Shown: piece after piece, positions 46,801-58,650 of the stretch
Position numbering within the stretch: position 1 is the stretch's first letter
How the letters are laid out: each line of letters begins with the position of its first letter
Origin: Lophius americanus
Lineage: Eukaryota > Chordata > Actinopteri > Lophiiformes > Lophiidae
Length of the DNA stretch: 64,000 nucleotides
Direction of reading: 5' to 3'
Assembly: GCA_037951165.1 (NCBI GenBank)
Contig: JBBDHG010000456.1
Span: 341,001-405,000, forward strand
Made by a program: the position numbers and the translations under genes
The notes under the pieces: generated by a model
What the model was told of the DNA's origin: nothing
Database searches by the model: none
Seen by the model: the letters and a program-made list of their open reading frames with translations, nothing else

Positions 46801-49800
46801 CACACACTCACGCACACACACACGCACGCACAGACACACACGCACAGACACACACACATACACACACGCACAGACACACACACATATTCACACTCACATA
46901 CACACACGCACAGAAACACACACAGACACACACACACTCACGCACAGACACACGCACCCATATACACACACGCACGCACAGACACACGCACCCATATACA
47001 CACACGCACGCACAGACACACACACCCATATTCACGCACAGACACACACACACATACACACGGGCACAGACACACACACATATTCACACACATATATAAG
47101 GACACACACACACCTACAGAGAGACACACACAGACACACTCACGCAAAAACACACGCACCCATATACACACACACATGCACACACAAAAGCACGTACAGA
47201 CACACTCACATATACAGAAACACAAATATAAGCACACACACACATATTCACACTCACATATATAAGGACACACACAAACATTTGCAGAGACACACACACG
47301 TATAGAGACACACATGCTCACATATATACAGACACTCACACCTGCAGAGACACACACACACACACAGGTTGGGTAATTTTTCAAATATCATTATTTTCAA
47401 AACCTGTAAAAAAAAAAAAGGGGGGAAAATAAACATTTCAAACATTAAATCCTTTTTTGTGTTGATCAAAAATAAAATTTGAAATTTAATAAAAATGATT
47501 TATTTTTACCAAAATGGCTTAAAACACACTGATTCTAATACGGGTCATTTTGGACCTTCTAATAGAAGATTGTAGAGTCCAAACATTCGTTTTTATGTTA
47601 TACAGTTTCAATGCTTCTCAAATAAAAGATAAAAAAGATAAAATAGACAAGTCTTCTCTGTGAGGGACAGAAAAGTTGTGTTTTATGTTAAATCATAACT
47701 TATTTATTGATCCGCAAAATCACTTTTGTCCAGCAGGTGGTGCCACTAGACCGCGTGTTCCCAGGTCACATGGTTAGGGTTACTGTTAACCCCAGCCCGA
47801 CCCCCCCTTAGTGCAAGACGACAGACCATAAACATAAATATACAGAAAGTCTTTTTGAGGAACATAGACAACAGGACAAAAACAACATCATGGAAATAAT
47901 ATCTCGCTAAATACAAACTCAATTCATTTAAGAAATAATCCTTCCAATGATTTTTTTTATTTTTGAATTCCTCCGCAGTAAAGTTACATTTTCTCTCAGA
48001 CGTTCTCTGGTACCGCAGCAGAACTAATCTAAACCTGACTTGAACTGGGTTCGTCTCGGTGCTGCAGGGTTCCTCTGGTGGTGGAGGTGTGGCACAGAGA
48101 CGGTACCAGCAGGGACCAGCTGATCGGACGGGCCTCCATCCAGCTGTCTCGCCTGCTGAGCGCCGAGAAGAGGAGAGCGCCGGCGTCGGCGGGAGAGCAG
48201 AACTGGAGACGGGCTCACCAGGAGCGAGTCCCCGTGGTCCAGAACCAGAGGTAGGGATCGTCTGGGAGTGTGGGGCCCGTCGCGTGGTTCTTGTTGGCTA
48301 ACTGTGTTTGTGTGGTCCAGCCCCGGCGAGAAGGTGGCCCAGCTGAGCTACGAGGCGACGCTGGACGACCTGGGTTTGGTCAGAACCACTGAGGTCGTGG
48401 TGTCGGACTCGTCACAGGTGAGACCGCAGACGCAGACATGTCTTTAATCATTTATATATAATATATATTATATTATATTATATTATAATAATATATATTA
48501 TATATAAAAACCTGGACTAGAATATCGTTTCCAATCTTCCCTTTAGGACAAATGACCGTTTAGAAAAGGCCTCAGCAGATAAAACAGAAGAATCGAAATT
48601 AAAGATGTTTCTGTTTAATGTTGTAAATAGTTTTATTTAACAGATGGTAAAATTAAAAAAACCTTGAAAACCTTTATCTTTTTTTTCCCTCTTCAACCAG
48701 ATATTCGAGTTTCACTTTACATCCAAGAGGCTTAATTTTTTCAATTCTTTCTTCCCTTCATTCTTTCATTTTTCCTTTCCTTTCCTTCCTTTCAATCATT
48801 CTTTCCTTCTTTAATTCCTTTCATTCTTTCTTCCTTTCCTTCCTTCCATTCCTCCTTCCTTTCATTCTTCCTTTCCTTTCCTTCCTTCCTTCCTTCCTTT
48901 CATTCTTCCTTTCTTTCCTTCCTTCCTTCCTTCCTTCCTTCCTTCCTTCCTTCCTTCCTTTCTTTCTTTCTTTCCTTCTTTCCTTCTTTCCTTCTTTCCT
49001 TCCTTCCTTCCTTCCTTCCTTCCTTCCTTCCTTCCTTCCTTCCTTCCTTCCTTCCTTCCTTCCTTCCTTCCTTTGTACAACATTTTACTTGTTATTGTTT
49101 TTGCTCTTAAAGGTCAGCTGTAGTCGTATTAGAGGAAGTAAGATTCCACATAGATTAACTCACAGTGGTGCTTTTCTTGAAGCTGCCAAAGTCTGTCTGA
49201 TCAGCCATAACATTACAACCACCCTCTGGCTAGTGTGCAGGTCCCGTCTGTGATAAACTGTGACACGCGTCTCGTTGTAAGAGCTAAAAACTTGATGCGG
49301 CGGATCCTCCTCACATGACCCGGGTTCACCGAGTCCACTGTGGTTCTGCTAACGTGACCACTTCTCTTCACTATTATTGCTTTGTACTTGTACATACTAT
49401 TAATGTTTTCCCTTTATCCTCGTCAGAATGAACCCGCGGCCCCCCCCCAGCCCAACGCCCCCGCAGCACCCAGACCCGCCGATCCCAGCCCGATCCCCGC
49501 CTCACTGGATCCCGCGGCGCCGACCGCGCCCAGAGACACCCTGGAGTACCGCAAAGCCCTGGAGCTGGAGATGTGGAAGGAGGAGCAGGAGGATCTGTTT
49601 GACGATCAGGTCTGAAAGGAGCTGGATGCAAAAATATGATGATGTCATGGAATAATCGTCTGAAAACCTAAAAGGAGGTTATTTGTTTCAGCTGAGGAAG
49701 AAGGAGCTGAGCCACATGCAGGCTCTGGCAGAGGAGTGGAAGAGGAGGGACCGAGAGAGAGAAGCTCTGGTCAAGAAGAAGGTGGAGACTTCTCAAAAAC

Positions 49801-52800
49801 ACAAATATGTTTCTTTCAATGTTTCCTTCAATGTTTCCTCAATGTTTCCTCAATGTTTCCCCCAATGTTCCCCTCAATGTTTCCCTCAATGTTTCCTCAA
49901 TGTTTCCTCAATGTTTCCCTCAATGTTCCCCGTCGCCGTTCTTTCTCCTCTGATCTCCGTCCGCATGTAGGAGGTGGAGTACGGCGCGTTGGAGGAGCAG
50001 CTCCAGAAGACTCTGTCGGATCTGGAGAGGAGGGAGAAGCAGCTGGCGGAGGCCGAGCTGGAGGTCAGACTCACCTCTCAGACGTCACCGAGATAAAACG
50101 CGGCGTTTATAAACGGACGACAATCATAAAGATAAATATATGTGACGGCGGCGCGTCTGCTCAGCCTCACCCTCCGAACTTATTTGTGTTATTGAGGTGA
50201 TTTACGAGGCTAATTCTACCGCGGCTCGAGCGAAGGCCGTGTCAGCCGTGCTTCTGATGCTCCAGCGTGACGGGGGAAAAGTTCTATCCGTGAAAAACCC
50301 AGTAGATGAAGGTTCTGATGAGTGCTCTGAGACTTCAGTTGATAAATAGGACAGAAGTGAGAGTTAGGTTAATAAATCGCATAGACACGTGGTTATAATC
50401 TTATGGCTGACGGCCTGAACATCACATCGCAGGAAACAAATGACTCCAGTCTTTCAAATTTGGAAACTTCAGTCACTGAATGTTTGATTTTAGTTTTTTT
50501 TCAAATGGGATTCAGTCATTTGTTAGAATATGATGACATCACCCGTGTAAAAGAGTTTTAAATCTTGAATCCGGCGCCGACCCGGTGTGACGTGTGCAGA
50601 CGCAGCGGCTGCAGCGGGAGCTGCAGGCCGAGCAGGAGATCACTCTGAAGCAGCTGAGGACCGAACACCAGCTGAAGCTGAGGGAGCTGCAGGACAGCGG
50701 CCGCAGGCTGCAGCAGGACGGAGACCACCAGGTGGCGCTGCAGCGAGACAAAGTGCGACTGATGGAGGAGGAGAGAGCGCGGCTGCTGCAGCAGGTACCG
50801 GGAGAGAGCGAGAGAGAGAGAGAGAGGAGGGCCCGGTTTGTGCGAGAGCAACAAATAATGACCTCTCTCTGGGTCTGCCCTCAGATTTGTGACGGGGCGT
50901 CTCGCTACAAGCAGCTGGAGAAAGAGTTCCAGCTCTACAGGGAGCAGCAGAACCTGAGACCCGAGGTCCGACTGCAGTCCGAGATCAACATTCTGACTCT
51001 GGAGAAGGTGGTTCACCCCTCCATGAAAATATATATATATATATATATTTTAAACAGTCAAAATACTTTTTCATGTTGAAATGTTTGTATTTCACGGAAA
51101 ATAGTCCGTTTTAATTCGATTAATTCCACTTTTATGTAAAGCATGTTTTTAGAGAAAGTATTAGAAAAAAATCCTACTAATCAAACTTAACTTTCTAAGC
51201 CATGTTTGATGCCCCCCCTTTGACCCCTGGTGTCCCCCAGGGCCTCATCCTCGGCCCCTCACTCTTTAACATGTAGATACTGCTGCTGGGTCCGGTTATA
51301 AACCGGTTCAGTCACATTACCAAACAGCTGAGCAGGACATTAAAGGGACAGTGAGCGAGGAAATAAATCCAAATTGTGCAGACTGCACCTTTAACTGTGC
51401 CATTCTGTCTTCTCCTCTTTCTGATGTTTCTGTGGTTCTGATGTTTTTCCCCTGCTGTTGTGAAGGTGGAGCTGGAGAGGAAGCTGGAGTCCACCACCAA
51501 GTCCAAGCTGCACTACAAGCAGCAGTGGGGGCGGGCCTTAAAGGAGCTCGCCAGGTTCAAACAGGTACCGTCACAACACATCACCCGACACACGTTCGGT
51601 CAAGTGTGTGTGTGTGTGTGTGCGCCACATCTGGGCCACACACCTTTGTTTCTCGATCGGATAACAGCAGCCGTCGCTCTCCTCTTCCTGTCTGGTTGTT
51701 GTCTTTGAACAGGAAGTAGATGATTGAGAATTAGGATCCAGTTTTCTGACCCGTGTCGTTTGTTTTTGTTCCAACTAAAGCTAATTCACACCTGGTGCTA
51801 CCTGCTGGTTATGGCGTCTGAGGATTTCTTACAACCATCTCCTCTGTGTCCTGTCCGTCTCATTCGTTCAAAGCAGGACTTCCTGTTTGGGATTTTCTTT
51901 CTGGCTTCTTCTTCTGCTGTCTTTTAGAGTTGAGTATTTCAAGGGGAAAATACTTTTTCTTCATTGACAGGAAACGGGGAGGAAGAGTCGGGGTTTACCT
52001 TCATGGTTTCCTCCAGTCTTCAGGTCATACATTTTAATGGCGGCGCTGTAAACTCTGTTTGAGTTGAAAATGAAGGTCGGCGTTTGTTCTAAAAAAAAAA
52101 AATCGCTGACCTCAGCAGAAAATTCTCTCGAGCACCAGCTAGTGGACTGGAGAAGCAATTGATTCTATTATTCCAAGACCTCCTTGCATGGACTTGGCGT
52201 CCATACAAGGATCACAACACTACTACTAATAATAATAATATTAATAATAAATGCTGAGTCATGCTTTTCCTCTACATCTACTTCAGATTTAGAAAGTGAG
52301 ACTAATGGATCCTAAATACATCAAGTGATCATGATTTGTCCTTATTCTTCCGTGTATCGTTTGAGCCCAGTTCACCCGCCGGTTCTGACTGCTAGAAACA
52401 GTGGGCTCTCCGCCGCGTGACGGCCGGGCCCGGAGGTTCTGTTTCCCGACAGCTTCCACGTGTCACAGCAGATAATAGTAGTTTTTCTGCGTTGGGACGT
52501 CTGGAGGGATCGGACACTGCAGGTTTTTAATCTGCTGCTGGAGAGGAGCTGACAGTGTTAGGACACTTAGCAGCTCTGTTTAAAGACACGGCCGGCGGAG
52601 GAAACCGGGCTCGGCCCAGCCGCCATCCATCAGCCGTCACGGCGCCGTCATCGTCGTGGAAGCGTCCACAAATGCAAAAGAACGCGCCTCTTGTATGTGT
52701 GTGTGTGTGTGATGAATGTGTGTGTGTGATGAATGTGTGTAACAGCAGGTTCTTCTGCATTAATCAGTGGGGGAAGAAACACCTGAAGGGAGGAGACGCT

Positions 52801-53287
52801 TTCTTATGTGCAGAGATCGTTTCTGATGTCCCGCATGGCACCAACCTCTGACCCTACCTCTGTCACGATCTCTGTCCCGACCTCTGACCCTACCTCTGTC
52901 ACGATCTCTGTCCCGACCTCTGACCCTACCTCTGTCCCGACCTCTGACCCGATGTCTGTCCAGATCTCTGTCTCCACCTCTGTCCCAAACTCTGTCCCGA
53001 CCTCTGACCCTACCTCTGTCCCGATGTCTGTCCAGATCTCTGACCCTACCTCTGTCCCGACCTGTGACCCGATGTCTGTCCTGATCTCTGTCTTGACCTC
53101 TGACCCGATCTCCTGCTGTGGCACTGTAGTGGAAACACTACATTGTGTGTGTCTTTCTGTTAGTGTGTGTTTGTGTACATGTCTGTGTGTGTGTGTGTCT
53201 CTCTCTCATGCTCTCTCTCTCTCTCTCTGTGTGTCTCTCTCTCTCTCTCTCTCTCTCTGTGTCTCTCTCTCTCTCTCTCTCTCTGTG

Positions 53288-53348
<61 letters not shown>

Positions 53349-56300
53349 AGGCAGAAAGAAAGAGTGAGAGAGGTGTTCTTTTACACTAGAGCCAAATATT
53401 TAGCTGAGGTGAAGTAGACAATGAAATGTGTGAGAGCCACCAGGTCTTCACAACACACACACGCACACACACACACACACACACACACCCAAACAGACAC
53501 ACACACACACACACACACGCAGCACTAAGTGGGGCTTTAGTCAGCCTAAGACTAACGTAAACACACACACAGACTTTATCTGACAAACTAATAACTGTTA
53601 CTGACGTTAACCAGCTGGAAAACCGGACCCACATTTTTCCTCTCTCTCTCTCTTTTCCTTCCCCTTCTCGTCCCTCCCTTCACTCATCTCTCCCTTTTCC
53701 CTTCTTGATTGACGTTTGCTCTTCTGCCTCCTCCTGCTTTCGGCCGCTTACAATCTTCCTCTTCATCAGTTTCACACCATATCTCCTGTTACTACTTATT
53801 TACTCTTCCTTTTCTCATCCTTGTATTCACCTCCTCACTCCTCTCCTCCTTTTCCCTTTGGGTCATAACTCTCTTTTTTATGTTCCCGTCTGTGTTTTTT
53901 CTCTCTCTCTTTTTATATCCCTCACTTTCTTTCCTCTCGCCCTTGTTCTCGCCCCTCATCTCTCTTTCCCGTACTTTTTTCCTTCTCTCTCTCTTTTTTT
54001 TTTTTTTACTTCTCACATTATCGTCCGTTTTTTGGCTCTTTTTGTTTAGGTTTCTTTCTCTCCCTCTCCCTCTGCCCATCCCTTCCTCCTCCTCCTCCTC
54101 CTCCTCCTCCTCCTCCTCTAAGTGCCACATCATCGTAAAGAAAACATGCTGTGATTTATGCAGCACTAAGGGGGTTCGGTGCCGAGTGTCACCCCCCGCC
54201 CATTAATCATCCTTGGGATTGCGTTGAGCAGTAAGCTAGCCAGCCGCTAACTACTCAGATGTCACACTCTCGCTTTTTATAAAATATCAGGCCTGTGTTT
54301 ACACGACCATCTGTCTTTGGCGCTCGGCGGTTTTTAAAGCCGGCGCTTGTTTGGTTTTTCTCGGCCTCTCCTCGTCTATTTATTCTCTCCTCTCAGCGCC
54401 TCGCATGGCGTGCTGTTTAGCTCAAGTCGGATCATAAAAATTCTTGTCCGAGGAATAATGTGCTTTTCAAACCGGGAGGTGCGGGCGGCCGCGAGAATTA
54501 ATATCCCGCCGGCCCTGAGATATTAGATCAGAGGCTTCGCCTTTTTTCTAAATTCAAAATATTGGGACAAGGAGCTTAAGCTGGTCTTGGCGGAGTGAAA
54601 ATATTGGGAGAAAGAGATTAAAGATCTGAGCCGGGGAGCTGAATGTGATGTTTTTAAGGCCCACGCGGAAGGTCGGGCCGCTAAACGTGCTTTTAAAGCT
54701 GGTTTTCGGGGAAGAACACTAAACTTGGTCATTTTCAGATGCTGTAAAGAAAGAAGCTGTGAAAATGATGCAACGTTTATATCGGCAAATCCCCGACCCG
54801 ACAGTAAGACCGGCCGCGTCCAGACAAAGAGACCTCTGAGGGGACGGCCTGCTGCGTCAAGTCTCCATCGGGTCATTATTCTGCAGAACGAATCCGTCTT
54901 TAACGTCCTTAAAAGCTCCAACGCAAAGAAACGCAAGAAATTCAACGCTAACGGTGTTTTCTAGACGGAGTCCAGGAGCGGTCAGGAGTGATGGGCGTTT
55001 AAAGGATCAGGGATAAACCTGTGTGTCATTTTATCGGACTGAGATGAGTTTCTTCAATCCTGCCCCGACAAGCCATAACATTACGACCACTGGTAGGTGG
55101 AGCCAGAATAACGTTTACTGTCTCAGGTTCCTGTCAGCTGGGTGGATGTATTATGCATCAAAGGAAGGTTTTGTCCTGAAGCAGGAAAAATAGACAAGAT
55201 TTAGGACCCCAGTGACTCTGACAAGGACCAAACTGGGTCAGAGCATCTCCGGAACCGCAGATTCTTTAGTCATAATAATGTGGTCTTTGTCAGAATCCCT
55301 CAAATCCTTAGACTTAGCTTCAGGACAAAATGTTCACCTGCTGCCTAATATATCCCTCCCACTGACAGGTAACCAGGTAATATATCCCCCCCACTGACAG
55401 GTAACCAGGTAATATATCCCCCCCACTGACAGGTAACCAGGTAATATATCCCCCCCACTGACAGGTACCCAGGTAATATATCCCACCCACTGACAGGTAA
55501 CCAGGTAATATATCCCACCCACTGAAAGGTAACCAGGTAATATATCCCCCCACTGACAGGTAACCTGGCAATATATCCCCCCCACTGACAGGTAACCTGG
55601 TAATATATCCCACCCACTGACAGGTAACCACGGTAACCAGATTTACTCTTGACCACCTTTCACTAGCGGTTATAATATTATGGTTTTCTTTTTTTTATAA
55701 ATGTGTAATTTTCCTGCACAGCGTTAATAAACAGGTGCGTATGGCGTGAAATAAAAAGGAAGCGTCGGCGGCGGCGGGATCGCTGGTTTTAATCTTTATA
55801 TTAAGAGGTGTTTCACCCGGAGCAGCAGCCTCTATCGCAGACTAACAGACCACATTCTTAAACTCTGCTCCCGTGTCTCTTATCTCCGGCTTATCGCTTT
55901 AAAAACTGAGCAGAGCAGCCTGAAAACACTGATCCTCACCCTCCCAGACACCACATCCACGCCGCCGCCGCCGCCGCAGCAGATAAAACCGCCCTTTAAC
56001 CGCGTTTGTGTACAATCTAATCTCAGCGCGATAGGACGGGACAGGTTAGTGGACCATTATTTAGTCCAGTGGTTATGGAACCAGGTTCACAACAACAAAT
56101 GATAATAACAAGAAACGCTTCACGCCGTGCACCATCGTTCCTGCAGGGGCAGCAGTGGACCCTCTAAAGCGATCAGCTGGAGAGGTTTAATCCCTCATTC
56201 AAGGAGCCGCCTCAGGTCTAACTCACTGATGAGGGGTGGGGGGGTCAGGTCACATGTGTATAGTTGACCGACCACCCTCACCGGATCTTCACGTGAGTCG

Positions 56301-58569
56301 TTGGTATCACGTGGTTGAAAGTTCGAGTGGTTGTGAAACCCCTCTGGTTTGACGTGTTGAGACTTTGTCTAGACCCCCACCCCCGTTTAGCCCATTCAGC
56401 TGACCTCTAGTTCTGTAGACTCTTTTTTAAGTCAAACTATCCTCCTTATAGTGCATGGGGACAATTTGCCGGCATGTCCTCTTCCAGCCAGATTTTTAAC
56501 ATCCGTCTTCTTCTTCTTTTGGTTGTTGTCGTCATAGCAGATGAACTTTTTCCATCTCGCCTTGTCTTCTGCATCTTCCTCCTATACACCAACCAACTGC
56601 ATGTCCTCTCTCACCACATCCAGAAACTTCCTCTTTGCTCCTCCCCTTTTACTCCTGCCTGGCAGCTCCACAGTGGTTGTTTGCCTCCCACACACAGATC
56701 CATGCTGGCTTTGAAGTGAACCGGGACGTTGTGTTCGGAGAAGATCCTCAGCAGCTCCTCAGAAACTCCTGCAGCGTATGGGATGACGATGTCGTTGCGT
56801 CCGTCGTTCTCTTCGTCTTCACAATTGAACTTCTGAGCTTTCAATTCTGACTTGATGAAAGCTCAGTTTGGTCGACCAGAAGTCTTTAGAGCGTTTGTGA
56901 TGTTCCGCTGCTCCCCGTCTTTTCCCTCTGCCCTTTAAGGACACTCGGCCCGGGGTTCTGGGGTTCTGATAACTCTGGGTGTGTCATCAACCTGCACTTC
57001 TGGTTCTGATCCAGTCGTTTAGCCTTTATCATCTGGTCCCTGTTGAAGTCACTCAGATCTTTACGCTTGCACATTTTTCCTGCTGCTGTTTAGTTGAGAT
57101 GAGGATCGATGTTTTTCTGATTTCACCTGTCGATGGTCGTAAAGTTATGTCACATCGGTTAGTCACACAAAACGCCTCAATCAGAGTTCTTCCTGATGTA
57201 GATAACTGGGATCCCCCTCGTCCCCCTCATGTGTTAAACAGAAGACAAACACACAAACCCTGTAGAGTGGGGATGAAAACTCCCCCTGAACTCCCACGGG
57301 TGCTGAGCGGCTCAGAAAAACTCCTTCTGAGCGGAGGGAAGTGTGTCGCCATCTGAGCGATGGGCCGAGCGTTTGTGTGAGGCGTCCTCCCACCGCCGCT
57401 CCATCTGCTGACCTCTGAAAGCGGAGGCAGAGGAGAACCTGTGGGAGGAGAGGTCGCCGCCGCTCCTCTGGACTTCCTCTCGGCGCTCTCGGTACCAGTC
57501 TGTTTGAGCCGTTGGGCGCGGTCCTCCGCCGCGGCGCTGTGTGGGACCTGGTTTCAGGTTTCTTGCGTGATCTCATGCATGTGAGGAAAAAAAACAAACA
57601 TGTCCTCTTCACCTAGTTTCTCCGCTCTCTACAAAATATCAGGCAGCCGGAGAACTTTCCGCCGCCCCTCAACGTCTTGTTCTCTTCTTCACGACCCACG
57701 TTCATCCGAGCCCGTCTGGATAAAGCATTTAGACCCAGCCCTGGTCCCAGATTGTTCCGGGTCTACCTTGGCCCCTCTTCCCAGTTGAAGGTGCCTGGTG
57801 AACCTCCAAAGGGAGGCACTCTGATCAGATGTCCATACCACCTCCACCAGCTCCACTCCCAGCTCCTCTGGATGCCCAATCTCTAAAGTTGAGCCCAACC
57901 CCCCCATGAAGGATGTTCATTTCAGCCGCTTGTGTCCTTGACCTCATTCTTTTGGTCTCCAGAGGAACCAGAGGGGAGGGTGGGAACGTAGATTTACCTT
58001 ACGACTCGGTTCTGTCTTCACCACCATCGTTCCTGCTGATGTCACGTCAACCCGTCCACCTCTTGGTTCCGTCCTCCCGCATGTTGTAAATATGTTCCGG
58101 TTCTTTTAGTGACAGTCCTCGGTTAAGAACTACTTCATTAAAGGAGAATAGTCTGTAAAGAAAGCACAAACTGAGGCAGGTTTCCTAAAGCGACTCACTG
58201 ATGACAGTGGGTGGGGTCTGCAGGTGCGGGAGACCCTTCAAACTGGTTAAGTGGTAAATTAATGCTCATTATTCACTTTTACGAGCTAACAGTGCCTCTA
58301 AATTTACGACGTAGCTGTAACTTTTTCTACTGCGGGGTACTGAGTTTTTGTAGCTTTTCTCTTTCACCCCTTCCTCCACCTCCTCCCCCCCCATCAAGGC
58401 CTCGGTATCACCTCATCCTCTAATTGTTTCAGGACCCGGGCCTCAGATTGTCCTTGGCAGCGGGCACTAGAGAAAATGTTTAGCATGTTTGTTTTTGTTG
58501 TAATTAGCTTTAAAACAGCCTGTAATACAGACGGCTAATGGTCCACAGAGAGCTCAGCCTGTGTCAACA

Positions 58570-58650
<81 letters not shown>

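Noticed and set aside
46443..47384. Frames of Thr-His or Cys-Val repeats up to 283 codons
   Set aside because: Generated by the CA-rich array of cep120 intron 10.
55345..55656. Regularly spaced short repeats that could be mistaken for a CRISPR array
   Set aside because: Contiguous 32-bp tandem units without unique spacers, in vertebrate DNA.
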